A stretch of 64,000 nt of DNA, from positions 3,521,001 through 3,585,000 of the forward strand of contig AP017991.1 in the NCBI GenBank assembly GCA_003609755.1, written 5' to 3'. Position numbers and translations under genes: made by a program. The notes under the pieces are model-generated. The model saw only the letters and a list, made by a program, of their open reading frames with translations, made no database searches and was not told where the DNA came from. Positions 26,434 through 35,529 of the stretch are shown here, one piece after another. How positions within the stretch are numbered: position 1 is the stretch's first letter; each line of letters starts with the position of its first letter. This stretch comes from Planktothrix agardhii NIES-204. GTDB lineage: Bacteria > Cyanobacteriota > Cyanobacteriia > Cyanobacteriales > Microcoleaceae.

Positions 26434-27906
26434 ATGCCAAAGTTTAGTCGTTCCAATTCTCCATCGAGATCTTCTAAAAAACCATCGATTCGCTCTAAGT
26501 TTAATTCTAAATCTGGAGAACGAGATAACAGCAAACCTTCTCGATTTTCAGATGACAGAAAACCTTCTCGATTTTCAGATGACAGAAAACCTTCTCGATT
26601 TTCAGATGACAGAAAACCTTCTCGATTCTCAGATGATAGAAAACCTTCTCGATTCTCAGATGATAGAAAACCTTCTCGATTCTCAGATGACAGAAAACCT
26701 TCTCGATTCTCAGATGATAGAAAACCTTCTCGATTTTCAGATGATAGAAAACCTTCTCGATTTTCAGATGACAGAAAACCTTCTCGATTCTCAGATGATA
26801 GAAAACCTTCTCGATTCTCAGATGATAGAAAACCTTCTCGATTCTCAGATGATAGAAAACCTTCTCGATTTTCAGATGATAGAAAACCTTCTCGATTTTC
26901 AGATGACAGAAAATCCTACCGATTTTCTGATGAGCAATCCGACAAATATCGGGAATTTTCTAAAGAAAGAAAAGAATCTTTTTCTACTTCCAAACCTGAA
27001 CAAATAACAAGAGAAAAACCGAGCAAATTCTTAGATAAACGCCAACCAAAAGAAGACCAAAATTATTTACCCTATCCTCAAAGAAGTCAGCGATTTATCG
27101 AAGAAACCAAACCAGAATTTGCCGATGAATATATCGAATCCTTAGATGTTGAAAATGAATTAATTTATGGACGACGTACCGTTCAAGCCGCTTTAGAAAA
27201 TGAGCGATCGCTAAGTCGAATTTGGGTGGTTTCCCAAGTCAAATCCGATCCCCGATTTTACAAGTTATTGCAAGAAGCAAAAGCCAACGGTGCGATTCTT
27301 GATGAAGTCACTTATCAACGCTTAGATCAACTCACCCAAGGCGCTAATCATCAAGGTGTGGCGGCTCAGATTTCTCCATACACTTATAAAGACCTGAGTG
27401 ATTTAATTGAAAGTGCTCAAGCTGCTAGTGCTCAACCCGTGATTCTTGTTGCCGATGGGATTCATGATCCCCATAATTTAGGTGCTATCATTCGGACAGC
27501 AGAAGCCATTGGAGCACAGGGTTTAATCATACCCCAACGTCGGGCTGTGGGTATTACCTCAACGGTGATGAAAGTTGCCGCAGGTGCATTAGAAACTTTC
27601 CCCGTCGCCAGAGTGGTTAATCTGAGTCGGGCTTTAGAAGACCTCAAAGCCGCTGGATTTTGGATTTATGGTACTTTAGCCACCGCCCAACAATCCTTAC
27701 CTACTGTGGCTTTTAATGGTGCGATCGCCCTAGTTGTTGGGAATGAAGGCGAAGGTTTAAGTCATTTAATTGAACAAAACTGTGATGTTTTAGTTTCAAT
27801 TCCCCTATCAGGAGAAACCGCTAGTTTAAATGTTTCCGTAGCAACGGGAATGGCGCTGTATGAAATTTATCGTCAAAGACAATTTCCCGCACCCAATTTG
27901 AGTTAA
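26434..27906 (+). CDS. rlmB: TrmH-family rRNA 2'-O-methyltransferase (RlmB-like) with a repetitive N-terminal extension
   Basis: The C-terminal ~260 residues (from about 230) are an RlmB-type enzyme. They comprise a SpoU substrate-binding domain ([15 protein letters not shown]) and a SPOUT knot with motifs [28 protein letters not shown] and [22 protein letters not shown]. Family members methylate the ribose of G2251 in 23S rRNA. The N-terminal ~230 residues are disordered and basic or acidic. Residues 34-159 are 14 identical copies of KPSRFSDDR, followed by a degenerate copy. Most RlmB proteins lack this. The extension may bind RNA or ribosomal particles (inference). The array is the obvious place for strain-to-strain length change. 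Confidence 0.93.
   Translation: MPKFSRSNSPSRSSKKPSIRSKFNSKSGERDNSKPSRFSDDRKPSRFSDDRKPSRFSDDRKPSRFSDDRKPSRFSDDRKPSRFSDDRKPSRFSDDRKPSRFSDDRKPSRFSDDRKPSRFSDDRKPSRFSDDRKPSRFSDDRKPSRFSDDRKPSRFSDDRKSYRFSDEQSDKYREFSKERKESFSTSKPEQITREKPSKFLDKRQPKEDQNYLPYPQRSQRFIEETKPEFADEYIESLDVENELIYGRRTVQAALENERSLSRIWVVSQVKSDPRFYKLLQEAKANGAILDEVTYQRLDQLTQGANHQGVAAQISPYTYKDLSDLIESAQAASAQPVILVADGIHDPHNLGAIIRTAEAIGAQGLIIPQRRAVGITSTVMKVAAGALETFPVARVVNLSRALEDLKAAGFWIYGTLATAQQSLPTVAFNGAIALVVGNEGEGLSHLIEQNCDVLVSIPLSGETASLNVSVATGMALYEIYRQRQFPAPNLS
26533..26937 (+). repeat. 27-bp coding tandem repeat, 15 units
   Basis: Fourteen 27-bp units encode KPSRFSDDR exactly, with synonymous T/C and A/G changes between copies. A fifteenth degenerate unit (26911-26937) encodes KSYRFSDEQ. 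Because the unit is divisible by three, a second frame is also open through the array, but that is a consequence of periodicity and not a gene. Confidence 0.97.
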
Positions 27907-27994
27907 AAAAAGTATAAACGGATGCTTTAGGGTTGGAATTGTTTAAATAAAATATTCAATAACAACCTTATTGAATTTGGACTGCATAACTACA

Positions 27995-28045
27995 GAGTTT
28001 TCAGATAATTTACATCTAAAAAATTTAACTTTTCCCTGAAAACTC
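27995..28045. promoter_or_regulatory. Inverted repeat in the leader before the DUF1816 gene
   Basis: GAGTTTTCAG (27995-28004) and CTGAAAACTC (28036-28045) pair perfectly over 10 bp, with a 31-nt A/T-rich centre. They lie about 120 bp before the DUF1816 start and about 90 bp after rlmB. It could be an rlmB terminator, a leader structure or an operator. There is no T tract directly after it. Confidence 0.3.
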
Positions 28046-28167
28046 TCTCGCCTATTCTGAGCAATCAAAGTATTTGTTTAATCTAAAATTCATTTGATCG
28101 GGGTTGATTTTTACAGATAAAGACTTTGCTCAGTTTATTGAAAAAATCAAGATCATTGATAGTGAAT

Positions 28168-28392
28168 ATGAAAGAACTTCTGATTAGCCTACTCAACGTT
28201 TTTGGATGTGCTTTCTGGGTAGAAATTCTGACAGAAACTCCAAACTGTACCTACTATTTCGGGCCATTTATCAGCCAACAAGAGGCTCGAACTTCTCAAT
28301 TTGGTTATCTCGAAGACCTAGAAGCAGAACACGCACAAGGAATTAAAGTTAAGATTAAACGCTGTAAACCCGATACCCTAACCATTGCATAG
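28168..28392 (+). CDS. DUF1816-domain protein
   Basis: The start at ATG 28168 (MKELLISLLNVFG) gives 74 residues. The core WVEIxTxxPxCTYYFGPF followed by EARxxxxGYxEDLxxEGA-like sequence matches the small cyanobacterial DUF1816 family, whose fold resembles CpcD-like linker domains. Some members are linked to phycobilisome or stress responses, but a role here is not shown. The stop codon is followed within a few bases by the tandem palindromic repeat. Confidence 0.85.
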   Translation: MKELLISLLNVFGCAFWVEILTETPNCTYYFGPFISQQEARTSQFGYLEDLEAEHAQGIKVKIKRCKPDTLTIA

Positions 28393-28394
28393 AA

Positions 28395-28482
28395 GTTGTT
28401 GCGCTTTAGCGCTCCAGGTATGGGCGATCGCCTAACAGTTTGTTGTTGCGCTTTAGCGCTCCAGGTATGGGCGATCGCCTAA
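28395..28482. repeat. Two tandem copies of a GTTGTTGCGC palindromic repeat
   Basis: A 41-bp unit (28395-28435) recurs at 28442-28482 with identical sequence and 47-bp period. Each starts GTTGTTGCGCTTTAGCGC and ends in a HIP1-containing GGGCGATCGCC. The second copy overlaps the 3' end of the minus-strand hydrolase gene and encodes its last residues and stop codon. Confidence 0.9.
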
Positions 28483-29283
28483 TGATAATTCAGCGATCCA
28501 ATCATCAATATCTGTAAGTATAAGTTGAGGAATTTCCCAAGGGAATAAATGGGCGGTATTTGGATAACAATAAAATTGAGAATTGGGTAATAATTGCGCT
28601 GTTTCTTGACTGGATACGGCGGTAATATGGCGATCGCATTCTCCCGCTAAAACTAAAGCCGGACAATCAATCTTTTGTAAGTATTCTAAGCGATTATAGC
28701 CAGATTTTAAGGCTTGATTTAAGGCTTGAGTTGCAAACCCAGAAGTTTGAATAAAAGCTGGAATTGCTGCTTTTGCTAAATAGTGGTAGGCGCTGGAATT
28801 ATGTTGTTGAATTAAATAGCGAAATAGCGATCGCTTTCCCAAGGTTTCAATATTCCATCGCCAACAGGGAAATACCCAATTAATAATTCCAGCTAAACCC
28901 GTATAAACATAATCTAAATTAGAAATTGGAGGATGATTTCCCCTGGGTTTTGCCGCCGAAGCAATTAAGATTAAACCCTTAACTTTTTCGGGAAATTTTA
29001 GGGCTAATTCTAATGCTAAAATTCCCCCTAATGACCATCCCAAAACCAAACATTGATCAATATTAAATTCTTGAAAAAGTGTTTCTAAATCCTGCAAATG
29101 ATCCCCCATTTCAAACCCTTGACGGGTGCGACTGTTTCCATACCCTCTTAAATCCGGTGCGAGGGTAAAATACCGTCGGGAAAGATGGTTAGTAAAAACA
29201 GACATACATTGACCCGAACCCGGATGTCCATGTAAACAAATAATCGGAAATCCTTGACCTTGAATTTGGGTATTTAACCGCAA
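28453..29283 (-). CDS. Alpha/beta-fold hydrolase
   Basis: The 276-residue product has the alpha/beta hydrolase fold: oxyanion-site HGHPGSG, nucleophile elbow GWSLGG, Asp in AGECDRH and His in NTAHLFPWE. This completes a Ser-Asp-His triad. It most resembles small esterases and lactonases of the MenH/BioH-like group; the substrate is unknown. The last nine residues (LGDRPYLER) and the stop codon are encoded by the palindromic repeat, so the ancestral C-terminus has probably been replaced. The start codon is well placed, with no signal peptide, so the enzyme is cytoplasmic. Confidence 0.9.
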   Translation of the reverse strand: MRLNTQIQGQGFPIICLHGHPGSGQCMSVFTNHLSRRYFTLAPDLRGYGNSRTRQGFEMGDHLQDLETLFQEFNIDQCLVLGWSLGGILALELALKFPEKVKGLILIASAAKPRGNHPPISNLDYVYTGLAGIINWVFPCWRWNIETLGKRSLFRYLIQQHNSSAYHYLAKAAIPAFIQTSGFATQALNQALKSGYNRLEYLQKIDCPALVLAGECDRHITAVSSQETAQLLPNSQFYCYPNTAHLFPWEIPQLILTDIDDWIAELSLGDRPYLER

Positions 29284-29398
29284 TTGCTAACCTCCTAAAT
29301 TTGTTTTTTATAGATTAGCATTAAGTTCACCCATTAGATCGACGGCTAGAAGTGATAAAATATTAATATTGAGCAAAAAATAAATTTAAGAATTGGCT

Positions 29399-29629
29399 AT
29401 GAGTATACAAGATGAAACCATCACTAAAATCAAACACCTTCCTGATGAGCTTGTTAAAAAAGTTAATAACTTTATAGACTTTTTATTAATTAATTTTAAC
29501 AAAAATTCTTCTGATTTTGACCCGATTTTAAATGAGGATTTAGAGATTTCAGAGTCAGATTTTTCTGACTATCTCAAAAATTTAGAAGACTATGAAGAAC
29601 GTTTAGCACAGGGCGAAATTAAATGGTAG
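29399..29629 (+). CDS. Antitoxin of a PemK/MazF-type module (DUF2281-like)
   Basis: The start is the ATG at 29399 (an in-frame TTG lies two codons earlier), giving 76 residues. The N-terminal helix IKHLPDELVKKVNNFIDFLL is the DUF2281 pattern; the C-terminal half is acidic and likely disordered, ending EERLAQGEIKW. The stop overlaps the toxin start (ATGGTAG), the usual arrangement for antitoxin-toxin pairs. It should neutralise the toxin by wrapping its active site and may autoregulate (inference). The sequence is short, so the family call is moderate. Confidence 0.75.
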   Translation: MSIQDETITKIKHLPDELVKKVNNFIDFLLINFNKNSSDFDPILNEDLEISESDFSDYLKNLEDYEERLAQGEIKW

Positions 29630-29982
29630 AGATTTATCGCGGAGATGTTGTTTTGTGCGATCTCAATCCAGTCATGGGTACAGAACAAGCAGGAATAAGA
29701 CCTAGTGTAATTCTACAAATTGATCGGGCTAATGCTGTTAGTCCTCATACAATTATTGCTCCATTTACAACAAAAATTAGGAGTGTAATCTTACCTTCTC
29801 ATGTCTTCGTTCCAGCAGGTACAGGAGGATTAAATCAAGATTCGGTGCTTCTCTGTGAACAAATTAGAGTTATTGATAAATCGAGAATTATTAAAGTGCT
29901 GGGAAAATTAAATCCAGAAAATTTGCCAGAAATATTAAGAGCTTTGTCTACAATTTTAGGTTTAACTATAGATCGCTTTTAA
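29623..29982 (+). CDS. PemK/MazF-family mRNA interferase toxin
   Basis: The 119-residue product shows the PemK/MazF beta-barrel signatures: YRGDVVLCDLNPVMGTEQAGIRPSVIL at the start, APFTTKI in the middle and DSVLLCEQIRVIDKSRI with the catalytic region. These toxins cleave mRNA at short sites and arrest growth. The gene overlaps the antitoxin by 7 bp and the start is the ATG embedded in the antitoxin's last codon. No truncation is seen, so the pair appears intact. Confidence 0.9.
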   Translation: MVEIYRGDVVLCDLNPVMGTEQAGIRPSVILQIDRANAVSPHTIIAPFTTKIRSVILPSHVFVPAGTGGLNQDSVLLCEQIRVIDKSRIIKVLGKLNPENLPEILRALSTILGLTIDRF

Positions 29983-30126
29983 CAATGCTTCACTGATATT
30001 TGCATTCTACCATAAAATTGATTAACATTTTTGGGTTTTGAGGTGCGTGTATTGGCACTTACACACCCTACAAACGAACTATACCTGTGGTATTAAGTTC
30101 AATTAATTAGGTTAAAAAATAACTGA

Positions 30127-31437
30127 TTAAAGTTGCCCATTCTCAACAATATATTCAGCTATTTTATGAATGCTCTTGCTAATTTGGGGAACATTAGCTG
30201 TATTATTATCAATAGCGGTAATAATATATTTTTCTCCATTAATTTGAGCCGCGACTGTTGTTCCAATTACCCTAGAATTTTGACCGGTTTTTTCTCCTAA
30301 CCATTGGGTTTTAGGTAATCCTTGTAAACCCGCATAACCAATAACTCGATCATATTGACGATTTAAGGCATCAATTAATACCTGGGATGAGGGTTGTTCA
30401 TAATTATAAATCTGTACCATCATTTCCGTGAGTTCATTACTGGTTAATCTATTTCTTCCAGTTCCCGGTCGCCAAGGCATAATCCGATCGCCCATTAATT
30501 TAAAATTAACTTTGGTGAATTTATAGCCTTGGGATTCTAAATATTTATTAATATAATCGGAACCTAAATAGTCAATTAATTGATTCGTAGCAATATTACT
30601 ACTATGATCAATCATTTGTCCCATTAAGTCTTTTAAAGAGTAGGATTGACGAGCTTGAATAGATGAAGCATCTTCGGTAAAATTGCCTCCCACAACCAGA
30701 ACTTTTTGCTCTAAACTAATTTTTTCCTCGCCTGTTTTATGTAAAAGTGCGATCGCTACGGGAACTTTAATTAGACTCGCAGGACTCGCCGGAGGTTCAT
30801 TTCCTCGTAAATTAACGCAGTCTCTTTTTAAGGTACAAACTGTTAACATGGCTTGACGAGTTAAGCCACTTTCTTGACGAATTTGTTCTAATATTTTTGA
30901 TCTAGCATCCAGTAATTCATCGGTAATTTCTGACAGACTGAATTTGTATTCTTTAATTTTGTTAGAAGTTTTACGAGCTAATAAAGAATGGGGGGAAATT
31001 TCCTCTAAATTATTAATTGCTTTTTCCCAAAGTTCTTGAACTTGTTTTCGCTGTTGGGGAGAAGGATTATTAGGATTAGCAATTTTTTGTGCTTGGGTTA
31101 CTAAACGGCTGGCTTGTTGCCAATTATCTTCGGCTCGTTGTTCAACTAACATTTGAATCTCAACAGTTTTTAATTTTTGAAGTAAAACTTCATTGGGTTC
31201 AAATTTCAGGGGATCGGTAAATAAAGAGTTAAAAAAATTCGGTTCGGGTTTATTTTTCGGAGGTGTTTCTAACTCTTGAATTAAGCGATCGCGCAGGTTG
31301 ATTAACTCTTTTAAAGAACCAGCCCCATACAATTCCGAAGCCGTCCCCAGGGAAGGAAGTGTCTGGGTCAGTCCCAGACCCAAGATCATTGCCATAGTAC
31401 CTGTTACTGTTGTAGCCCAACGCCAGACTTGACGCAT
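30127..31437 (-). CDS. Class-A beta-lactamase-type serine hydrolase
   Basis: The 436-residue product has a signal peptide or membrane anchor (about 10-30), a helical linker and a C-terminal domain of class-A beta-lactamase fold. The SxxK motif is SLIK, the SxN motif is SSN and the KTG motif is EKTGQ. A long N-terminal region (about 35-190) with helices precedes the core. Such proteins are widespread in cyanobacteria; whether they hydrolyse beta-lactams or act on peptidoglycan is unknown. The normal Omega-loop Glu could not be placed, which argues against a classic lactamase. Confidence 0.85.
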   Translation of the reverse strand: MRQVWRWATTVTGTMAMILGLGLTQTLPSLGTASELYGAGSLKELINLRDRLIQELETPPKNKPEPNFFNSLFTDPLKFEPNEVLLQKLKTVEIQMLVEQRAEDNWQQASRLVTQAQKIANPNNPSPQQRKQVQELWEKAINNLEEISPHSLLARKTSNKIKEYKFSLSEITDELLDARSKILEQIRQESGLTRQAMLTVCTLKRDCVNLRGNEPPASPASLIKVPVAIALLHKTGEEKISLEQKVLVVGGNFTEDASSIQARQSYSLKDLMGQMIDHSSNIATNQLIDYLGSDYINKYLESQGYKFTKVNFKLMGDRIMPWRPGTGRNRLTSNELTEMMVQIYNYEQPSSQVLIDALNRQYDRVIGYAGLQGLPKTQWLGEKTGQNSRVIGTTVAAQINGEKYIITAIDNNTANVPQISKSIHKIAEYIVENGQL

Positions 31438-31629
31438 CTTTAAAACTCCTCAAACACACGCTTTATCGGTTTATAGACGTTATATCAAACGTCTGTTTGT
31501 CAGCAAAAAAACATTTTTGCCAAAGGTCTGAAATGGATAAGATACCTAATTAGATTACCATGATTATCAATCGTCAGATAAATTTTATATTGGGACGAAA
31601 AATTGGCAACTAGATCATAAATAGTGATT

Positions 31630-31686
31630 GGGGCGGGTTCGAGACAATATTTATTAATTAGCATAAATCTAAATAAACCCGCCCCA
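31630..31686. repeat. GGCGGGTTT hairpin element, copy 3
   Basis: GGGGCGGGTTCG at the left and AAACCCGCCCC at the right pair as a stem with an A/T-rich loop. It sits in the 292-bp gap between the serine hydrolase and sucD, both on the minus strand. I see nothing coding in that gap. Confidence 0.65.
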
Positions 31687-31729
31687 ACCAATTAATAATT
31701 ACCAGAAACAGGGTGAAATATAAAATCGG

Positions 31730-32632
31730 TTATTTCTTGGTTTTTTTTATCACTTTTTTAACTAATATTGGAATTTCTGAGGGTTGTTTAGCAACAAGAA
31801 CTTCAGCATTTTTAAAAGCAGAAACTTTACTTTCAACCGTTCCAGGATCGACCATATTCTTAACCACTTTTGAAGTCATTAATAGACTAGCATGACCCAA
31901 AAGTTTAGTAGTCGGAGCGTGTAACCCAGCAACATAAGCAATAACGGGTGTATCAATAGATTCCGCAATATAAGAAGCCGCTTCTTCTTCGCTAGTTCCC
32001 CCCATTTCTCCCACTAAAACAATAACATCTGTATTTTCATCCTCATCCAAAATTTCTAACCATTGCAGAAACGAAGATCCCACAATAAAATCACTGCCAA
32101 TACTAACAGCAACTGATTGACCTAATCCTCCTTGAGTTAACTCCGCCGCCACTTCATAGGTTAGGGTACTACTGCGACTTAATAATCCCACATTTCCGGG
32201 TCGATAAAATTCAACCGGATGGGTTCCTAATAACAATTTATCAGGAATAATAATTCCCGAACAATTGGGGCCCACCACTAAAGTTTCTGTAATTTCCGCC
32301 TTCCGAACTAAATGCACCATATCCAAAGGGGGCATTCCCTCTGTCACAATAATTAATTGACGAATTCCTGCCGCCATTGCTTCTAATGCCGCATCTAAAA
32401 CTTGATAGGGGTGAACAAAAATTACACTAATATCAATTTCACCCACATTTGTAATTACTTGTTCTACCAAATCAAAGATCGGAATTTCACTTAATTCCCG
32501 TCCTCCCTGACCCGGACAGACACAGGCGACAACACGAGTTTTGTATGTTTTCATTTGCACCGCTGCATGAGTTAAGGAGGGTGATATTGTAGTACCCTGT
32601 ATAATGACTTTACTATCAGGAGTTAAATTCAT
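31730..32632 (-). CDS. sucD: Succinate-CoA ligase, alpha subunit
   Basis: The alpha subunit of succinyl-CoA synthetase binds CoA and carries the phosphorylated His. Starting at MNLTPDSKV it has 300 residues. It begins with the Rossmann-like CoA-binding domain (VIIQGTT) and has GPNCSGIIIP in the ligase domain. The active-site His lies in LLGHASLLM. A start ten codons earlier is possible. The gene follows sucC by 35 bp on the same strand and the two should be an operon. The product completes the oxidative branch of the cyanobacterial TCA pathway together with the usual bypass enzymes. Confidence 0.93.
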   Translation of the reverse strand: MNLTPDSKVIIQGTTISPSLTHAAVQMKTYKTRVVACVCPGQGGRELSEIPIFDLVEQVITNVGEIDISVIFVHPYQVLDAALEAMAAGIRQLIIVTEGMPPLDMVHLVRKAEITETLVVGPNCSGIIIPDKLLLGTHPVEFYRPGNVGLLSRSSTLTYEVAAELTQGGLGQSVAVSIGSDFIVGSSFLQWLEILDEDENTDVIVLVGEMGGTSEEEAASYIAESIDTPVIAYVAGLHAPTTKLLGHASLLMTSKVVKNMVDPGTVESKVSAFKNAEVLVAKQPSEIPILVKKVIKKTKK

Positions 32633-32667
32633 AATTCGAGAAAATTTTACACAGTTAATCAAAAAAA

Positions 32668-33822
32668 CTATTTGGCTAAATTAATAGCCGCAGTCACAGC
32701 TAAATCCAACCGATCAAATAAATTTACAGGTAAATCAGTAAACTGTTCTATATCTGATTCGGGTTTAATTCCAGCCAACATCAGAACAAATTTAGGTAAA
32801 TTACTGGTTCTAGCTTTTCGTTTCAAATATCCGGCAATTTCCACTAATAAAGAAGAACGAATAATCGGTTGAACCCAAAGATTAATAATCACAACCTTAA
32901 CTTGTTTAGATTGGGTAATTCGATCAATTCCTTGATATAAACGTTGGCGAAAATTGTCTGTAATTTCATAGTGATCTGCCCCACCTAGATTTAAGAAATT
33001 AGCAGGTTTTCCCGATGATTGCATGACTAAATCTAAAGTTGCCATCGTTAAACCTGCACCATTGCATAAAATCCCAATATTACCTTGTAATTCGACTAAA
33101 TTCAGTTCAGGGTGAAACAATTGATCGGAAATTATCGGTAGGGAGAGAGAACTACATTTTTGTTGAGCTTTAAGTAAAGTAATTAAGTCTTCATGGCGTC
33201 CTAATGCTCCATCATTCGCAATTACTTTCCCATCCAATGCCATCACTTCTCCCGTGGGACTAATCCCCAAGGGATTAATTTCTACGAGATCCAAATCTTT
33301 CTGGACAAATAGACGATACATTTTTTCCACAATGGCACTGACCAAGAGAATTAAATCTCCCTTTAATCCCATTTTTAGAATTAATCTTCTAGCATAAAAA
33401 GGAGAAAAATCTTGGTCAACAATGACTTGCTGAATTTTGGAAAGGGTTGCTTCCACATTCACCCCGCCCTGTTGCGATCCCAATAATACCGGACGTCGTG
33501 ACCCGGAATCCAAGGTGACAGCTAAGTATAATTCCCGATCCGCATCATATTTGGCTTCTGCTAACAGGACTTGGGGACATTCACCCCGAATCGGTAAATT
33601 AAAAATCATTTGAGCCGCAGCAACCGCATCAATGGTATTTTCCGCAAAGCGAATTCCTCCGGCTTTTCCCCTACCTCCAGCCCGGACTTGGGATTTCAAC
33701 ACCACCGGATAGGGAATTTTTAAACCCTTTAAATCTTGAGCATTGTTAATGCTTTGTGAGGGTAAAACCGGAATCCCCATCTCACGAAATAAGGTTTTAG
33801 CTTGATACTCTAGCAAATCCAT
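32668..33822 (-). CDS. sucC: Succinate-CoA ligase, beta subunit
   Basis: The 384-residue beta subunit has an N-terminal ATP-grasp domain: MDLLEYQAKTLF, KSQVRAGGRGKAGGI with the nucleotide-binding Lys residues, and VEINPLGISPTGEVMALDGKV with metal and nucleotide contacts. The C-terminal CoA-ligase domain has CNGAGLTMATLD and NLGGADH. It precedes sucD in the same direction. Tandem 'ATCAGTTATCAGT' sequence fills the short gap upstream. No anomaly is seen. Confidence 0.95.
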   Translation of the reverse strand: MDLLEYQAKTLFREMGIPVLPSQSINNAQDLKGLKIPYPVVLKSQVRAGGRGKAGGIRFAENTIDAVAAAQMIFNLPIRGECPQVLLAEAKYDADRELYLAVTLDSGSRRPVLLGSQQGGVNVEATLSKIQQVIVDQDFSPFYARRLILKMGLKGDLILLVSAIVEKMYRLFVQKDLDLVEINPLGISPTGEVMALDGKVIANDGALGRHEDLITLLKAQQKCSSLSLPIISDQLFHPELNLVELQGNIGILCNGAGLTMATLDLVMQSSGKPANFLNLGGADHYEITDNFRQRLYQGIDRITQSKQVKVVIINLWVQPIIRSSLLVEIAGYLKRKARTSNLPKFVLMLAGIKPESDIEQFTDLPVNLFDRLDLAVTAAINLAK

Positions 33823-33872
33823 AATCAGTTATCAGTGTAAGAGGTATCATTTATCAGTTATCAGTTGACCGA

Positions 33873-35450
33873 TTACTGATTATTGCCTTGATGAACGGTC
33901 TTGACCCACTTGAGTTGTTTGGGACGAATTCCCATCCGAATCGTTGTACTCCCCACCACTAACAACCAATGGAGCATATATACCGTACCCCGCAGGGTAT
34001 CAATCCCAATGGTCAATTTTTCCCAGAGGGGAGGCGATGTCTTGCTGCTATGGGTTGAACCCAATTCAGGACTAACATTAACCATTGTCCCTTGTGTTTG
34101 ACGAATCCTTCGTAATCCTAAGAACATTCCCAATAGGGATAGAGTTAGGGTAAAACAGGTTAAGGGTGTGGTTAAGGGTAAACTGCCTTGAATCAGCGAT
34201 AGCACCAAATCGGGAACTACCGCCGTTGGTAAAATATATTGGGTGATCCAAAAGCAAAACAAATCTAGGGTTTTTTGAGTTCCCATCCGGTTGCTCAGAA
34301 TCAACTGCCAATAGTCTAAATAGCGTTGATAGCCGCCTTCTGCCCAACGGTTGCGTTGATGCCAAAGGGCTTTAAAATTGGTGACTCCTTCCTCATAAAT
34401 CGGGGGAAAGGATAAACATTCAATATCCCATTGATCCAAATGCAACCGAATGGTTAGATCTAAATCATCGGTAATGGTTTCTTCATTCCAACCGCCACAG
34501 CTTAACAGGGCTTCCCGTCGGACAAACTGGCCATTTCCCCGCAGTTCTCCAATTCCGCCCATACTAATCCGTTTTTCTTGGAAATAGGCATCTAAAGCCA
34601 TTTCTGCGGCTTGGGAGCGAGTCCAAAAATTTTCGGAAGCATTATTAATCGCTTTTCGCACTTGCACAGCGCCGACTGATTCTGGATAGAATATGGGAAC
34701 AATATGGCGTAACATATCCGGTGCAATTTGAGCATCGGCATCAAAGACCCCGATAATTTCTCCTTGAGTTAAGGCTAAAACTTGATTTAAGGCGCCTGAT
34801 TTTCCCCCACTGGCATTAGCTGACCGCTGTAATACTTTGAGTTGTGGATAGTCTTGGCTGAGTTTTTCCAAAACTATCGGGGTTTTATCACTACTATTAT
34901 CGTCAACTATCCACGATTCATAACAATCACTGGGATAATCTAAGTTACATAAATTTTTAACTAATTGACTAATAACGGCTTCTTCGTTTTTAGCTGCTAC
35001 TAATAGGGAAATATAGGGCCAATTATGTTGGGGTTGTACTGGTTTGGTTAACTGTAGGGAAGGTATTTTAGCTGAGAAAATTCTGATAGCGTGAATCGAC
35101 AATAGACCCGTCAAACCCAGGATCAACCCCATCCCCCAGGAAACAAAATGCAGGGCAGTGATCCCGCCCCAAATTAAAGTTAAGGCAAGGGCAGCTTTCC
35201 ATCTGCGGCCTTGATACCAATTAGGGCAAACCTGCAAATTTGAGTGGTTTTGATTCTCGCGGATAGGGTGCAATGGGTCATTTATAACCGAAGGATAAAG
35301 CCTAGATGATCCAGTCTCACGGTATTGACTTTCCTCCTGATTTGGTTGAGATGTGGGAGCCGGAGATTCACCAGGGGACTCTTGATCACGGGTGAGCTTC
35401 TTGATATTACTGTTGTCAGCATCCTGTTCTGGCCAAGACTGTTTTGGCAT
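33873..35450 (-). CDS. mgdA: GT2 glycosyltransferase, likely beta-monoglucosyldiacylglycerol synthase
   Basis: The 525-residue product has an acidic disordered N-terminus, two membrane helices (about 85-125), a GT2 catalytic domain and three or four C-terminal helices. Catalytic motifs are IVDDNSSDKT, FDADAQ, TDDLDL and QRNRWAEGG. The length, topology and C-terminal RPKQLKWVKTVHQG tail match cyanobacterial MgdA (Synechocystis Sll1377 type), which makes glucosyl-diacylglycerol, precursor of the main thylakoid galactolipid. Another processive GT2 cannot be excluded, but the C-terminal tail is quite characteristic. Confidence 0.8.
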   Translation of the reverse strand: MPKQSWPEQDADNSNIKKLTRDQESPGESPAPTSQPNQEESQYRETGSSRLYPSVINDPLHPIRENQNHSNLQVCPNWYQGRRWKAALALTLIWGGITALHFVSWGMGLILGLTGLLSIHAIRIFSAKIPSLQLTKPVQPQHNWPYISLLVAAKNEEAVISQLVKNLCNLDYPSDCYESWIVDDNSSDKTPIVLEKLSQDYPQLKVLQRSANASGGKSGALNQVLALTQGEIIGVFDADAQIAPDMLRHIVPIFYPESVGAVQVRKAINNASENFWTRSQAAEMALDAYFQEKRISMGGIGELRGNGQFVRREALLSCGGWNEETITDDLDLTIRLHLDQWDIECLSFPPIYEEGVTNFKALWHQRNRWAEGGYQRYLDYWQLILSNRMGTQKTLDLFCFWITQYILPTAVVPDLVLSLIQGSLPLTTPLTCFTLTLSLLGMFLGLRRIRQTQGTMVNVSPELGSTHSSKTSPPLWEKLTIGIDTLRGTVYMLHWLLVVGSTTIRMGIRPKQLKWVKTVHQGNNQ

Positions 35451-35529
35451 AGATAATCTGATTTACCCCTCAATATTCGTCCAATCTGCTACCAGTGTAT
35501 CTAATATTGTGACCAAAAAATGGGATACA

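Noticed and set aside
26533-26937. Regular 27-bp units that could look like a CRISPR array
   Set aside because: Units are contiguous with no spacers and encode KPSRFSDDR in frame within rlmB; no cas genes are nearby.
26552-27007. Second long open frame (TENLLDFQM repeats) inside rlmB
   Set aside because: It exists only because the repeat length is a multiple of three; rlmB has clear family motifs in the other frame.
30127-31437. Calling the serine hydrolase an antibiotic-resistance beta-lactamase
   Set aside because: SxxK, SxN and KTG are present but the usual Omega-loop Glu was not identified and the long N-terminal region is atypical.
31500-31691. Minus-strand open frame between the serine hydrolase and sucD
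   Set aside because: It covers the GGCGGGTTT hairpin element and shows no protein-like pattern.
33823-33872. ATCAGTTATCAGT tandem sequence as a possible operator
   Set aside because: This kind of simple repeat is common between cyanobacterial genes and has no symmetry specific to a regulator.
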